NCBI GenBank assembly: GCA_023430315.1
Contig: JAEZAW010000045.1
Location: 1-51,420, forward strand
Origin: Pseudomonadota bacterium
GTDB lineage: Bacteria > Pseudomonadota > Alphaproteobacteria > Rhizobiales > Hyphomicrobiaceae
Length of the DNA stretch: 51,420 bases
Reading direction: 5' to 3'
Shown: positions 1 through 9,292 of the stretch, one piece after another
Numbering within the stretch: position 1 is the first letter of the stretch
How the letters are laid out: each line of letters starts with the position of its first letter
The notes under the pieces: generated by a model
Databases searched by the model: none
Seen by the model: only the letters and a program-made list of their open reading frames with translations
What the model was told of the DNA's origin: nothing
Position numbers and translations under genes: made by a program

Positions 1-2
1 CC

Positions 3-1988
3 CGCGTGGCGCGTCTTCTCGATGCGAGCGCGCCGGTCATCACGAGCGAGGGCCGCGCCTATCCCGTCGAGACGCGCTATCTCGGGCAGAATGCTGCCGC
101 GCGCATCGAGGATCGCGTGGCCGATGCGGTGCGGCTGGCGCTGGATACGGAGACGGGCTCGATCCTCGCGTTCCTTCCCGGACAAGGCGAGATCGTGCGC
201 ACAGCCGAGCGCCTCGATGCGCGCCCTCTGCCGCCGGACGTGGACGTGGTGCAGCTTTTCGGCGCGCTCGATGCTCGCACACAGGCCCGCGCCATCGAGC
301 CGGCACCGCCCGGACGACGCAAGGTCGTGCTCGCGACTTCCATCGCGGAAACTTCGATCACCATCGACGGCGTGCGTGTCGTCATCGACAGTGGTCTTGA
401 GCGTGTGCCGCGCTATGAGCCGGATGTCGGCATCACGCGGCTCGAGACGCAGCGCGTTTCGCGCGCCTCGGCCGATCAGCGACGCGGGCGTGCAGGCCGT
501 ACCGAGCCCGGCATTTGCCTGCGCCTCTGGGACGAACCGCAGACGGCGGGGCTGCTTCCCTTCCGCGCGCCGGAGATCAAAGCGGCCGACCTCTCGGGCC
601 TTCTGCTCGATTGCACGGCCTGGGGTGTCACGGATCCGCTGACGCTCTCCTGGCTCGATCCACCACCGGCGGGCGCCCTGGCGGCGGCGCGCGAGGAGCT
701 GGTTTCGATCGGCGCGCTCGATGCGGATGGCAAGCTGACGGACACGGGTTATCGCCTGCGGCGGCTTCCCCTGCCGCCGCGGCTCGCGCGCATGATCGTG
801 GCGGCTGCCGAGATCGGGGAGGCCGCGCGCGCAGCGGAGATCGCAGCAGTGCTGGTGGAGCGTGGTATCGGTGGCAATTCCACTGACCCGGATCAGCGTC
901 TCGCCGCGTTTGGTCGCGACCGCTCACGTCGCGCGGAAAGCATGCGATCGCTGGCGCGCAATTGGGCCAGTGAGGCCGAAGAAGGTGCGTCCACACCCGC
1001 CCGCGGCACTGCATCGACCGCCGCGCTTATCGCTCTCGCCTATCCCGATCGCATTGCCATGGCGCGCGGCGCCTCCGGCCAGTTCTTGCTGGCGAATGGC
1101 CGTGCTGCTGCTCTCGACGCAGCTGATCCGCTCGCGCTGGCGCCGTTTCTTGTCGTCGCCGAAGTGGCAGGTGGCGCGGCGCGTGCCCGCATACTGCTCG
1201 CTGCAGCAACGAACGAAGCCGAAGTTCGAGCGATCGCCGGCGACCGTGTCAGCTCGACGGAGAGTGTCGAGTTCGAGACTTCGAGTGCAGCGGTGCGCAC
1301 GCGGCGCACGGAGCGTCTCGGTGCCATCACACTGCGTTCGGAGCCTCGCCCGACGAAACCTGGTCCCGAGGTCGCCTCGTTGCTCGCTCGTGGCATTGGC
1401 AAGCTAGGGATAGAACGTCTGCCCTGGAGCAAGGCGCAGCAACAGTTGCGCGCCCGCGTCGCCTTCGTCCGAGCCGCAACCAGGCAGGGAACTGAGACGT
1501 GGCCCGATCTTTCCGATGCTGTCCTTGCCGAGACGGTCGACGACTGGCTGGTGCCCTTCCTCACTGATGCGACATCGCTTGCGGATATCAATGCTGCCCT
1601 GCTCGGCGAGGCGCTCGATGTCCTGCTTCCGTGGAACGTCCGCCAGAACCTAGAAGCCCTCGCTCCGATCCACTTCACGGCGCCCACCGGCAAGCATCAT
1701 CCGATCGACTACGAGGGCGAAGGCGCACCGATCCTGGCAATCCGCGTGCAGGAGCTGTTCGGCCTCGATGTGCATCCGGCCATCGCCAATGGTCGTCTGC
1801 CTCTCACGCTTCATCTCCTCTCGCCGGCCCATCGACCCATCCAGATTACGCGCGATCTACCAGGCTTCTGGTCGGGCTCGTGGGCAGATGTGCGGAGCGA
1901 GATGCGCGGCCGCTATCCCAAGCATCCCTGGCCCGAGGATCCGCGCACAGCCCCACCGACCAGCCGCGCCAAGCCCCGCGGCACGTGA
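3..1988 (+). CDS. hrpB: ATP-dependent RNA helicase HrpB, C-terminal part (cut by window edge)
   Basis: This is a DEAH-box helicase of the HrpB type, a probable RNA helicase in the cytoplasm. The visible 661 or so codons begin after the ATP-binding and DEAH motifs. They hold the second RecA-like domain, with the motif around ATSIAETSITIDGVRVVIDSG and motif VI QRRGRAGR. These are followed by the helicase-associated winged-helix and ratchet region and a C-terminal HrpB domain ending in a stretch with KHPWPEDP. HrpB proteins are usually about 820 residues, so roughly 160 N-terminal residues lie outside the window. A GTG at position 6 is an internal valine codon and not a credible start, because the frame is open to the window edge. 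ubiA begins about 40 bases after the stop on the same strand. Confidence 0.93.
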   Translation, partial: RVARLLDASAPVITSEGRAYPVETRYLGQNAAARIEDRVADAVRLALDTETGSILAFLPGQGEIVRTAERLDARPLPPDVDVVQLFGALDARTQARAIEPAPPGRRKVVLATSIAETSITIDGVRVVIDSGLERVPRYEPDVGITRLETQRVSRASADQRRGRAGRTEPGICLRLWDEPQTAGLLPFRAPEIKAADLSGLLLDCTAWGVTDPLTLSWLDPPPAGALAAAREELVSIGALDADGKLTDTGYRLRRLPLPPRLARMIVAAAEIGEAARAAEIAAVLVERGIGGNSTDPDQRLAAFGRDRSRRAESMRSLARNWASEAEEGASTPARGTASTAALIALAYPDRIAMARGASGQFLLANGRAAALDAADPLALAPFLVVAEVAGGAARARILLAAATNEAEVRAIAGDRVSSTESVEFETSSAAVRTRRTERLGAITLRSEPRPTKPGPEVASLLARGIGKLGIERLPWSKAQQQLRARVAFVRAATRQGTETWPDLSDAVLAETVDDWLVPFLTDATSLADINAALLGEALDVLLPWNVRQNLEALAPIHFTAPTGKHHPIDYEGEGAPILAIRVQELFGLDVHPAIANGRLPLTLHLLSPAHRPIQITRDLPGFWSGSWADVRSEMRGRYPKHPWPEDPRTAPPTSRAKPRGT

Positions 1989-2029
1989 ACGCGGCGAAAG
2001 GTGCCGCGCCGCCACGGTCGATTCCGGAT

Positions 2030-2986
2030 ATGATGAACTCCATGCAGCCGAACACCCTCAATGCCCCGACCGTCCCCGATGCCCCGCCCGACAACTGGGT
2101 GCATCGCTATGCGCCGTCGTGGTTCCGACCCTATGCGCGCCTCGCCCGCTTCGACCGGCCGATCGGTTCTTGGCTCCTGGTCTTTCCCTGCTGGTGGTCG
2201 CTGTCGCTCGCCGAGCACGCCAATGGCGCTGTGTATCCGTCCATCTGGTTCGTCATTCTGTTCTGGATCGGCGCGACCGCCATGCGCGGCGCCGGCTGCA
2301 CGTATAACGACATCGTCGACCGCAATATTGATGCCGGCGTCGCGCGCACGCGCGGCCGGCCGATCCCTTCGGGTGAGGTGAGCGCCAAGGCTGCCGCGGC
2401 CTTCATGGTGCTGCTGTGCCTGATCGGTCTCGTCGTCCTGCTTCAGTTCAACAAGTATACGGTCGTGCTCGGCGCCTCGTCATTGCTGCTCGTGGCGATC
2501 TATCCCTTCATGAAACGCATCACCAACTGGCCGCAGCTCGTGCTCGGGCTGACGTTCAAGTGGGGCGCGCTGGTCGGCTGGACAGCCGTGCGCGGCGTGC
2601 TCGAGTGGCCCGCGATCCTGCTCTACGCCGGCTGCATCACTTGGACGATCGGCTACGACACCCTCTACGCGCACCAGGACAAGGAGGATGATCTTTCCCT
2701 CGGCCTCGGGTCGACGGCGCTCCGCTTCGGCGATCAGACGAAGGTCTGGGTCAGCGGTCTCTACGCCTTCGCGATTGCGATGTGGGCGCTGGCTGCATGG
2801 ATGGCCGGCGTCGGTGCGATCGGCATGATCGCACTCGCGGGTGCGGCTGCGCACATGGCCTGGCAGGTGACGACGCTGGATATTTCCGATCCCGTCAACT
2901 GTGTGAAGCGTTTCAAATCCAACCGCGATCTGGGTTGGCTGATCTTCGCCGGCTTTGTTGCCGACATGGCGCTCGCCAATGGATAG
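2030..2986 (+). CDS. ubiA: 4-hydroxybenzoate polyprenyltransferase UbiA
   Basis: This integral membrane prenyltransferase attaches the polyprenyl tail to 4-hydroxybenzoate in ubiquinone synthesis. The 318-residue protein has the first Asp-rich motif NDIVDRNID (Asn93, Asp94, Asp97) and the second, DTLYAHQDKEDD, which bind Mg-diphosphate. About eight hydrophobic segments follow an N-terminal tail rich in Pro and Asn. The open frame runs back into hrpB, but homology begins only near residue 25. Three in-frame ATGs (2030, 2033, 2042) are possible starts; 2030 is chosen as the longest reasonable one. The family length of about 290-320 fits. The 264 bases downstream, before the DUF4170 gene, show no gene or obvious hairpin. 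Confidence 0.93.
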   Translation: MMNSMQPNTLNAPTVPDAPPDNWVHRYAPSWFRPYARLARFDRPIGSWLLVFPCWWSLSLAEHANGAVYPSIWFVILFWIGATAMRGAGCTYNDIVDRNIDAGVARTRGRPIPSGEVSAKAAAAFMVLLCLIGLVVLLQFNKYTVVLGASSLLLVAIYPFMKRITNWPQLVLGLTFKWGALVGWTAVRGVLEWPAILLYAGCITWTIGYDTLYAHQDKEDDLSLGLGSTALRFGDQTKVWVSGLYAFAIAMWALAAWMAGVGAIGMIALAGAAAHMAWQVTTLDISDPVNCVKRFKSNRDLGWLIFAGFVADMALANG

Positions 2987-3250
2987 AACGGCCCGGCGCC
3001 AATGGCGGGACGCCGGACCGCTCCAAACCATGCACTTCAGCCCTCGATTGGCCGTTTCCTCGCGACCATGAGGCTTGCAGTGTCTCACGACTGGCTTCAA
3101 ATTGGTCCAAACAAGAGATGGCCGGACCGCGAACCAGCGTCCCAGTACGAGCCACCTTTCGGGGAGCGGCGCATCGAAGGTCGGGCTCGAGCCCATACGC
3201 GTCCTGCGCATTGATCCTGGCCGAAATCATCCTGCTGAAGGCGATCGTCC

Positions 3251-3505
3251 ATGCCTGAAACGACTTCCAAGCCCCGTCAGCTTCTTCACCTCGTCTTCGG
3301 CGGCGAGCTGTCCGACATCAGCAAGCACGAGTTCACCGATCTCGATAAGCTCGATATCGTTGGCATTTACCCAAACTACGCGGAAGCGCACAAAGCCTGG
3401 AAGGCGTCGGCCCAGAAGACGGTCGACAACGCCCAGATGCGCTATTTCATCGTGCACATGCACCGCCTGCTGGACCCCGTCGAGGAGCCGCCGCCGAAGG
3501 GGTGA
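3251..3505 (+). CDS. DUF4170 family small protein
   Basis: This 84-residue soluble protein matches the alphaproteobacterial DUF4170 pattern: LLHLVFGGEL near the start, a central DIVGIYPNYAEAHKAWKA stretch, then MRYFIVHMHRLLDP at the end. The family has no established function. The ATG is preceded by GAAGGCGATCGTCC, a weak but correctly spaced ribosome site. It lies between ubiA and leuB on the same strand, 112 bases before leuB, so co-transcription with leuB is possible but not shown. No signal peptide or membrane segment is seen. Confidence 0.8.
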   Translation: MPETTSKPRQLLHLVFGGELSDISKHEFTDLDKLDIVGIYPNYAEAHKAWKASAQKTVDNAQMRYFIVHMHRLLDPVEEPPPKG

Positions 3506-3617
3506 GGGCCGGTCTGTGCTGCGCCGCCATGCGGCACCGCGCCTTGCATCGCGCGGTTGGTCGGTCTAGCAATGCGGCCAATTCTCCCCGCATCAAGAAA
3601 AGCAAGGGCGGTTCCCC

Positions 3618-4730
3618 ATGGCGACGCATAATCTGCTCCTCCTCCCCGGCGACGGCATTGGCCCCGAGGTCATGGCCGAGGTCGATCGCCTCGTCTCCTT
3701 CCTGGCGAAGAAGAGCAAGGCGGAGTTCAAGACCGAGCAGGCGCTCTGCGGCGGTTGCTCCATCGACAAGCACGGAACGCCGCTCACTGAAGAAGTTCTC
3801 GCCAAGGCCAAGGCTGCCGATGCCATCATCTTCGGCTCGGTCGGCGGGCCGAAGTGGGACAAGGTTGCCTACGAGATCCGTCCCGAAGCTGGCTTGCTGC
3901 GCCTCCGGAAGGAGCTCGACCTCTTCGCGAACCTGCGCCCGGCCATCTGCTACCCGGCCCTCGCTGAAGCCTCGAGCCTCAAGCGCGAGCTGGTCGAGGG
4001 CCTCGACATTCTCATCCTGCGCGAGCTGACGGGCGGCACCTACTTCGGTGAGCCCAAGGAGATCGTCACGCTCGAGAACGGCCAGAAGCGTGCCGTCGAT
4101 ACGACCGTCTACGCGACGTACGAGATCGAGCGCATCGCCCGCGTCGCCTTCGACCTCGCGCGCAAGCGCAAGAATAAGGTGCACTCCGCCGAGAAGCGCA
4201 ACGTCATGAAGACGGGCGTGCTGTGGAACCAGGTCGTGACGGCCGTGCACGCCGCCGAGGCAAAGGACGTCGAGCTGCAGCACATACTTGCCGATGCCTG
4301 CGCGATGCAACTCGTGCGCAATCCGAAGCAGTTCGACGTGATCGTGTGCGACAACCTCTTCGGCGACATGCTCTCCGACGAGGCGGCGATGCTCGCGGGC
4401 TCGCTCGGAATGTTGCCCTCAGCTTCGCTCGGCGCACCCGATCCCAAGACCGGTATTCCCAAGGGGCGCTACGTGCCGATCCACGGCTCGGCGCCCGACA
4501 TCGCCGGCAAGGGCATCGCGAATCCAATTGCCCAGATGGCGTCATTCGGCATGGCGCTCCGCTATTCTTGCGACATGGTCAAGGAGGCGGACCTGATTGA
4601 CAAGGCGATCGCCAACACGCTCGCGCAGGGCTATCGCACGGCGGACATCATGCAGCCGAACATGCGCAGCGTCGGCACGACGGAGATGGGCAAGGCCATC
4701 GTCACCGAGATGGAGCGCCTGATCGGCTAA
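3618..4730 (+). CDS. leuB: 3-isopropylmalate dehydrogenase LeuB
   Basis: LeuB catalyses the NAD-dependent oxidative decarboxylation of 3-isopropylmalate, the third step of leucine synthesis, in the cytoplasm. The 370-residue protein has the family landmarks in order: GDGIGPEV near residue 10, LRELTGGTYFGEPKE, NVMKTGVLWNQ, the metal-binding DNLFGDMLSDEAAMLAGSLG, and PIHGSAPDIAGKGIANP near the C-terminus. The length matches the family. The ATG follows a short AAGGGCGG site. leuCD are not in the window. The alpha/beta hydrolase gene starts only 24 bases downstream and may share the transcript. Confidence 0.97.
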   Translation: MATHNLLLLPGDGIGPEVMAEVDRLVSFLAKKSKAEFKTEQALCGGCSIDKHGTPLTEEVLAKAKAADAIIFGSVGGPKWDKVAYEIRPEAGLLRLRKELDLFANLRPAICYPALAEASSLKRELVEGLDILILRELTGGTYFGEPKEIVTLENGQKRAVDTTVYATYEIERIARVAFDLARKRKNKVHSAEKRNVMKTGVLWNQVVTAVHAAEAKDVELQHILADACAMQLVRNPKQFDVIVCDNLFGDMLSDEAAMLAGSLGMLPSASLGAPDPKTGIPKGRYVPIHGSAPDIAGKGIANPIAQMASFGMALRYSCDMVKEADLIDKAIANTLAQGYRTADIMQPNMRSVGTTEMGKAIVTEMERLIG

Positions 4731-4754
4731 CTCCGAGAAGGAGAAGGAGAGCTG

Positions 4755-5732
4755 ATGCCGTCGTCGTCGACCCGTCCTCTGCTCTCGATGTCTGGGGTGG
4801 GCTCAGCGGCGGCAACGCTGCCGGAGCCTCCCGATCGCCAGAACTGGCGCGATATCTTCTTCACGGCGCGTGACGGGCTGAGACTCTACGCGCGTCACTA
4901 TCCGGCGCCGGGCTCTACGCGGCGGCCGGTGCTCTGCCTCGCGGGCCTCACGCGTAACAGCCGCGACTTTCACCACCTCGCGAGCGCGCTCTCCAATCCG
5001 GATCAACCGGCGCCGCGCCACGTCTATGCAATCGACTACCGTGGCCGCGGCCGCTCGGCCAACGATCCCGATTGGCAGAACTATCAGGTCATGAACGAGT
5101 TGCTCGACGTGCTCGATTTCATGACCATCGAGGGATTGAGCGATACAGCGATCGTCGGCACCTCGCGCGGCGGCATTCTCGCGATGATCATGGCCGCAGT
5201 CCGCCCCGGCAATATCGGCGCCGTTGTTTTGAACGACATCGGCCCGCATATCGAGCGCGAAGGCCTGCTCAGAATCATCAGCTATGTTGGGCGCATTCCG
5301 CTACCGGCGACGTGGGCAGAGGCCGGAGCACTTGTCCGCTCCATGGCGCAGCGCCATTTCCCCGCCGTACCCGATCATATGTGGGAGGAGATCGCGCGCC
5401 AGCAGTACAACGACGAGGCCGGTCGCCCTGCGCACGGTTACGACCAAGCCATGAACCGCATGGCCTCGATCCTGGATGGACCGCTCCCCGAGCTGTGGCC
5501 GCAGTTCAAAGCGCTCGCGCGCGTACCGGTGCTGGTGCTGCGCGGCGAGCACTCCGACATTCTGAGCTCAGTGACTGCCGAGCGCATGCAGCGCGAGCAT
5601 CCGGGATTGATGCTTATGACGGTACCGGGACAAGGCCACGCGCCGCTTCTGCGCGATGCGCCGAGCATCGATGCCATAACGGATTATCTCGCGCGCGCCG
5701 ATACAACATGGACGGGCCCTCATCTCGGATGA
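4755..5732 (+). CDS. alpha/beta-fold hydrolase
   Basis: This 325-residue alpha/beta hydrolase has the nucleophile elbow GTSRGG (Ser137), a candidate acid in EHSDILS (Asp268) and the catalytic His in GQGHAPLL (His295). The oxyanion region is LCLAGLTRNSRDF. The substrate cannot be read from the sequence; related proteins are annotated as esterases or haloperoxidase-like hydrolases. Residues 1-30 are low-complexity and may be trimmed if a later start is used. The start ATG has a clear AAGGAGAAGGAGAG site. It follows leuB by 24 bases, so it is probably transcribed with it, although a role in leucine synthesis is not implied. Confidence 0.85.
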   Translation: MPSSSTRPLLSMSGVGSAAATLPEPPDRQNWRDIFFTARDGLRLYARHYPAPGSTRRPVLCLAGLTRNSRDFHHLASALSNPDQPAPRHVYAIDYRGRGRSANDPDWQNYQVMNELLDVLDFMTIEGLSDTAIVGTSRGGILAMIMAAVRPGNIGAVVLNDIGPHIEREGLLRIISYVGRIPLPATWAEAGALVRSMAQRHFPAVPDHMWEEIARQQYNDEAGRPAHGYDQAMNRMASILDGPLPELWPQFKALARVPVLVLRGEHSDILSSVTAERMQREHPGLMLMTVPGQGHAPLLRDAPSIDAITDYLARADTTWTGPHLG

Positions 5733-5859
5733 CCATCTCCCGCTGCTAAGGTGTTTCAACGGGAAATCCTCAGCGCGCCACTTTACTTCCCCATACCGTC
5801 TGCTCAGCATGAGTGCTGGATCATGTGAGGAACGGCGCGGCGGCGCGAGGGGGCCAGGC

Positions 5860-6921
5860 ATGAGCGAGCGTGTTTCCAGCCTTCAGAAGGCGTCGCTCTC
5901 CGCGCTCCATTTTTCGGGCATCGACAATCTCGTCTCACGCCTGACACGCGGTACCGGCGCGATCTTTTCCCTTCACCACGTGCTGCCGGCAACACCGATG
6001 GCGTTTGCTCCGAACCGACACCTCGAGGTCGCGCCGGAGTTCCTGGATCGCACCATCCGGCTTGTTCTTGCGCGCGGTTACGACATCGTTTCGCTCGATG
6101 ATGCGCGTGCTCGTCTCGCCGAGGGCGATCTCTATCGTCCGTTCGTGTGCTTCACGTTCGATGATGGCTATAGCGATGTCCTCCACAATGCCTATCCAGT
6201 ATTCAAGCGCTATGAGCGGCCCTTCGCCGTCTACATCGCGAGCGATTTTGCGGATGGGTGCGGGGATCTGTGGTGGCGCGCGCTCGAAAGGCTCATTCGC
6301 GACGTCGAGGCCATCGAGCTGAAGATCGACGGAACGCTGCAGAGCTTTGCCTGTCGGAAGCCTACCGCGAAGACTCGTGCCTATGGCGCCATCAATGGAT
6401 GGCTGAGAAGCCTGCCCGAGCGCGATGCTCGCGAGATCGTCGCGGATCTCTGCCGTCAGCATGAGGTGGACATGAGCAGGGTGTGCCATGAGCTGGCCAT
6501 GGACTGGGACGAGATTCGGCAGCTCGCGCACGATCCTCTCGTCACCATCGGCGCGCACACGCGCCGGCACATACCACTAGGACAGCTGTCCTATGCCGAG
6601 GCCCGCGCCGAGATCGAGGAGAGCTGCGCCAGGGTCACGCGCGAGACTGGGCGCCCTTGTCGCCATTTCAGCTTTCCCGAGGGAAGCGTGGGTCCGAGAG
6701 AGTTCGAGCTCGCCCGAGAGGCCGGTCTCTCAACGGCCGTAACATCATGGAACGGCTTGCTGATGGCTCGCCATGGCATGGCACTGAACGCGCTGCCGCG
6801 TATTGCCCTCAACGGCGACCTCCAGAAACCACGTTACGTGAAAGTCCTGCTTTCGGGTGCCCCGTTCGCCTTGTCCCGCCGGCTCGCCCATCGCAGATTG
6901 CCGACCTCGGCATCTGCCTGA
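5860..6921 (+). CDS. NodB-type polysaccharide deacetylase family protein
   Basis: This 353-residue protein has the NodB carbohydrate esterase 4 fold. TFDDGY at 99-104 carries the catalytic and metal Asp pair, and GAHTRRHIPLG holds the metal-binding His233 and His237. The family removes N- or O-acetyl groups from polysaccharides or lipid-linked sugars. The frame is open upstream to 5809, but the ATG at 5860 has a strong GAGGGGG ribosome site, so it is preferred. No clear signal peptide is present, which suggests a cytoplasmic or membrane-face role such as modification of a lipid-linked precursor. A glycosyltransferase follows on the same strand about 145 bases downstream, fitting a surface-polysaccharide role. 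Confidence 0.88.
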   Translation: MSERVSSLQKASLSALHFSGIDNLVSRLTRGTGAIFSLHHVLPATPMAFAPNRHLEVAPEFLDRTIRLVLARGYDIVSLDDARARLAEGDLYRPFVCFTFDDGYSDVLHNAYPVFKRYERPFAVYIASDFADGCGDLWWRALERLIRDVEAIELKIDGTLQSFACRKPTAKTRAYGAINGWLRSLPERDAREIVADLCRQHEVDMSRVCHELAMDWDEIRQLAHDPLVTIGAHTRRHIPLGQLSYAEARAEIEESCARVTRETGRPCRHFSFPEGSVGPREFELAREAGLSTAVTSWNGLLMARHGMALNALPRIALNGDLQKPRYVKVLLSGAPFALSRRLAHRRLPTSASA

Positions 6922-7066
6922 GGGCAGTTTCCGTTCACTGCAGTTTTCCACGTCGTGCGACAGTTTTGTCGTTGGTGGACGACTTGTTCGCTTCGAGCGT
7001 TCATGTCAAGTGTCGCCGTCGGCTGCGCTGACCAAGAGCATCGTGACCGGGCATATGGGAGGGGGG

Positions 7067-7807
7067 ATGGTGCAGACAGTCATATGTGCAAAGTGGGGAA
7101 GCCGGTATCCCGCAGCGTATGTGAACTGTCTTTGGGCGATGATCCGACGCAATACGAAGCGGGACACCCGCCTCGTCTGCTACACGGATGACCCGTCTGG
7201 CATTCATCCTGATGTCGCGACTTATCCGATGCCTGTCGTGACGCTGCCGACGTCGAAGGCCAATCATCCCTGGCGCAAGGTCGCGCTCTGGCAGGAGAAG
7301 CTCGAGGGCATCTCCGGCGACGTCCTGTTCCTCGACCTGGATGTCGTGATCACAGGTTCGATGGATGATTTCTTCGATTTCAAACCGGAATCGACGTTCT
7401 GCGTGATCGAGAACTGGACGCAGATGGGATCGAAGATCGGCAATACGTCCGTCTATCGGTTTCGTGTCGGCGCGAACACTTACATCTACGACACTCTGGT
7501 GGCGGACCCTGAAGGCGTGACGCGACGCTTTCCCAACAGCCAGACATTTATCTCGCGCACGGCCAAAGAGATGGATTTCTGGCCCGCTGAGTGGTGCGTC
7601 AGCTTCAAGCATTCGCTCATGCCGCCGTGGCCGCTGAATTTCGTCCAGACAGCCAAGCTTCCGCCCCGGACGAAGGTCGTATGCTTCACCGGCAAGCCCG
7701 ATCCAGACGAGGCGCGTGACGGCGCATGGCCGGCGCCCTGGTACAAGAAAGTCTACAAGTACGTCCGGCCGACGCCCTGGATTGCTCAACACTGGCGCGA
7801 AGACTGA
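7067..7807 (+). CDS. glycosyltransferase-like protein with DxD motif
   Basis: This 246-residue protein has VLFLDLDVVITGSMDDFF around residues 86-103, where Asp90-Leu-Asp92 fits a metal-binding DxD motif of GT-A glycosyltransferases of the GT8-like kind. The N-terminus, MVQTVICAKWGSRYPAAYVN, begins a nucleotide-sugar-binding beta strand. Many aromatic residues lie in the C-terminal third. The ATG at 7067 is chosen because GGGAGG lies just upstream; an ATG at 7055 is the alternative, and the open frame back to 6857 overlaps the deacetylase gene and is not credible. Donor and acceptor sugars are unknown. It probably works on the same surface glycan as the deacetylase before it. Confidence 0.75.
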   Translation: MVQTVICAKWGSRYPAAYVNCLWAMIRRNTKRDTRLVCYTDDPSGIHPDVATYPMPVVTLPTSKANHPWRKVALWQEKLEGISGDVLFLDLDVVITGSMDDFFDFKPESTFCVIENWTQMGSKIGNTSVYRFRVGANTYIYDTLVADPEGVTRRFPNSQTFISRTAKEMDFWPAEWCVSFKHSLMPPWPLNFVQTAKLPPRTKVVCFTGKPDPDEARDGAWPAPWYKKVYKYVRPTPWIAQHWRED

Positions 7808-7832
7808 GCAGACGCTTGTAGCGGGCCGCCGC

Positions 7833-8048
7833 TCAGGACGCTTCGGGCGGCGCTGCGTACATCCACTTGATGAGATAGCCGGCCGGCAGCACCCACGCGA
7901 CGCCGGCAATGGCGTAGAAGATCAACTCCACGATTTTCCCACCGGCCGGTAGCACGGCCGCCGCCGCCAGCATCACCAGCAGTGAATAGATGGTGAGGAC
8001 GATGAGCAGCAGTATCGTCCCGACAAGCTTTCTCGTGCGTGCGCGCAT
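7833..8048 (-). CDS. DUF2842 small membrane protein
   Basis: This 71-residue protein has two hydrophobic segments (about residues 9-31 and 38-60) and a positively charged start MRARTRKL. The ending WVLPAGYLIKWM is the hallmark of the alphaproteobacterial DUF2842 family. Its function is unknown. It sits directly downstream of the alcohol dehydrogenase gene on the same strand, with a 9-base gap, and is probably co-transcribed with it. It converges with the glycosyltransferase gene on the other strand. Confidence 0.8.
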   Translation of the reverse strand: MRARTRKLVGTILLLIVLTIYSLLVMLAAAAVLPAGGKIVELIFYAIAGVAWVLPAGYLIKWMYAAPPEAS

Positions 8049-8057
8049 GGTCGGCCG

Positions 8058-9185
8058 TCAATCGAAGACGATCATCTGCCGCACCACCGCGGCATCGGCG
8101 AGACGATCGAAGCCTTCGTTCACTTCGTCGAGCTTGATGAGGGCGCTGCGCAGCCGGTCCACGGGCAGCTTGCGATCCTTGTAGAGCGAGATGTAGCGCG
8201 GCACGTCGCGGGCAATGACGCAGCCGCCCATGTAGCTGCCCTTCACCGAGCGGCCGTCCTGTACCATCTGGTAGTGATTGACCGGGAACTGCGCCGTCGC
8301 TGGCGAGAGGCCCGCCGACACTGTCTGCCCGCCGCGTACGGTGATCTTGTAGGCGAGTTCCATGGCCTTGATCGAGCCGGCCATCTCGAAGGACGAATCG
8401 ACGCCGCCGTCGGTCGCTGCGAGAATGCGCTCGACGCAATCGGCATCCTTCGCGTTGAACGTGTCCGTCGCGCCGAGCTGACGCGCGAGCGCGAGCTTCT
8501 CATCCGAGACGTCGACCGCGATGATGCGGCCCGCACCGGCGAGGATCGCGCCGAGCAGGCACGAGAGTCCGACACCACCGAGTCCGACGACAGCAACCGT
8601 CTCGCCGGGTTTCACATTCGCCGTGTTCACGGCCGCACCGACGCCGGTCACGACCGCGCATCCGAACAGCGCGGCGTCGTGCATGGGTACGTCAGAGGGA
8701 ATCTTCTGCACGGAGTTGCGTGGCACGACCGCGTACTCGGCGAAGCAGGAGAGCCCCGAATTGTGCGCGATCGATTGACCATTGAGGCTGAGGCGTCGCC
8801 CGCCGGTCGCGAGATCGCCCTTCTGGCGCGCCGCGTTGAAGGTCGTGCACAGGAACGGCCGCTGCGAGATGCACTGACGGCAGTGCCCGCAACTCGGCGC
8901 GAAGATGAAGACGACCGCATCACCTGGCTTGACATCCGTGACGCCGGCACCGACTTCGGCAATAACGCCCGCGCCCTCGTGGCCGACCACCATGGGCAGA
9001 GGCCGCGGCCGTACGCCCTCAATGGTCGAAAGATCCGAGTGGCAGAGTCCCGCGGCCTTCACCTGAACCAGTACCTCGCCAGCGCGCGGCCCTTCGAGGT
9101 CGAGCGTCTCGATCTTGAGTGGCTGGCTTTTGGCATAGGGGCGCGGCAAGCCCTGCTCATAAAGGACGGCACCTCTGATCTTCAT
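8058..9185 (-). CDS. zinc-dependent alcohol dehydrogenase
   Basis: This 375-residue medium-chain dehydrogenase has catalytic zinc ligands Cys48 (GLCHSD) and the His69-Glu70 pair in GHEGAG. Four structural-zinc cysteines lie in CGHCRQCISQRPFLC (Cys99, 102, 105, 113). The Rossmann motif GLGGVG is followed by an acidic residue in AVDVSDEK, which favours NAD over NADP. The layout resembles class III and related long-loop alcohol dehydrogenases, but the substrate is not resolved. The ATG at 9185 is preferred over the longer frame because GGGAGGATCC lies about 8 bases upstream. Confidence 0.92.
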   Translation of the reverse strand: MKIRGAVLYEQGLPRPYAKSQPLKIETLDLEGPRAGEVLVQVKAAGLCHSDLSTIEGVRPRPLPMVVGHEGAGVIAEVGAGVTDVKPGDAVVFIFAPSCGHCRQCISQRPFLCTTFNAARQKGDLATGGRRLSLNGQSIAHNSGLSCFAEYAVVPRNSVQKIPSDVPMHDAALFGCAVVTGVGAAVNTANVKPGETVAVVGLGGVGLSCLLGAILAGAGRIIAVDVSDEKLALARQLGATDTFNAKDADCVERILAATDGGVDSSFEMAGSIKAMELAYKITVRGGQTVSAGLSPATAQFPVNHYQMVQDGRSVKGSYMGGCVIARDVPRYISLYKDRKLPVDRLRSALIKLDEVNEGFDRLADAAVVRQMIVFD

Positions 9186-9292
9186 TCTCGTGGATCCTCC
9201 CGAATTGGCTGGGCGCACGTTAGCCCACCCGGCGCGCTTCTGCGAGGCTCACCGATGCAGTGCGGCGATGCGCCGGGCGTGGTAGAGATCGC

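Noticed and set aside
1631..2029. Upstream extension of ubiA into hrpB
   Set aside because: The extension has no family match and the usual protein starts near 2030.
6857..7066. Upstream extension of the DxD glycosyltransferase
   Set aside because: It overlaps the deacetylase gene and lacks homology; a ribosome site supports 7067.
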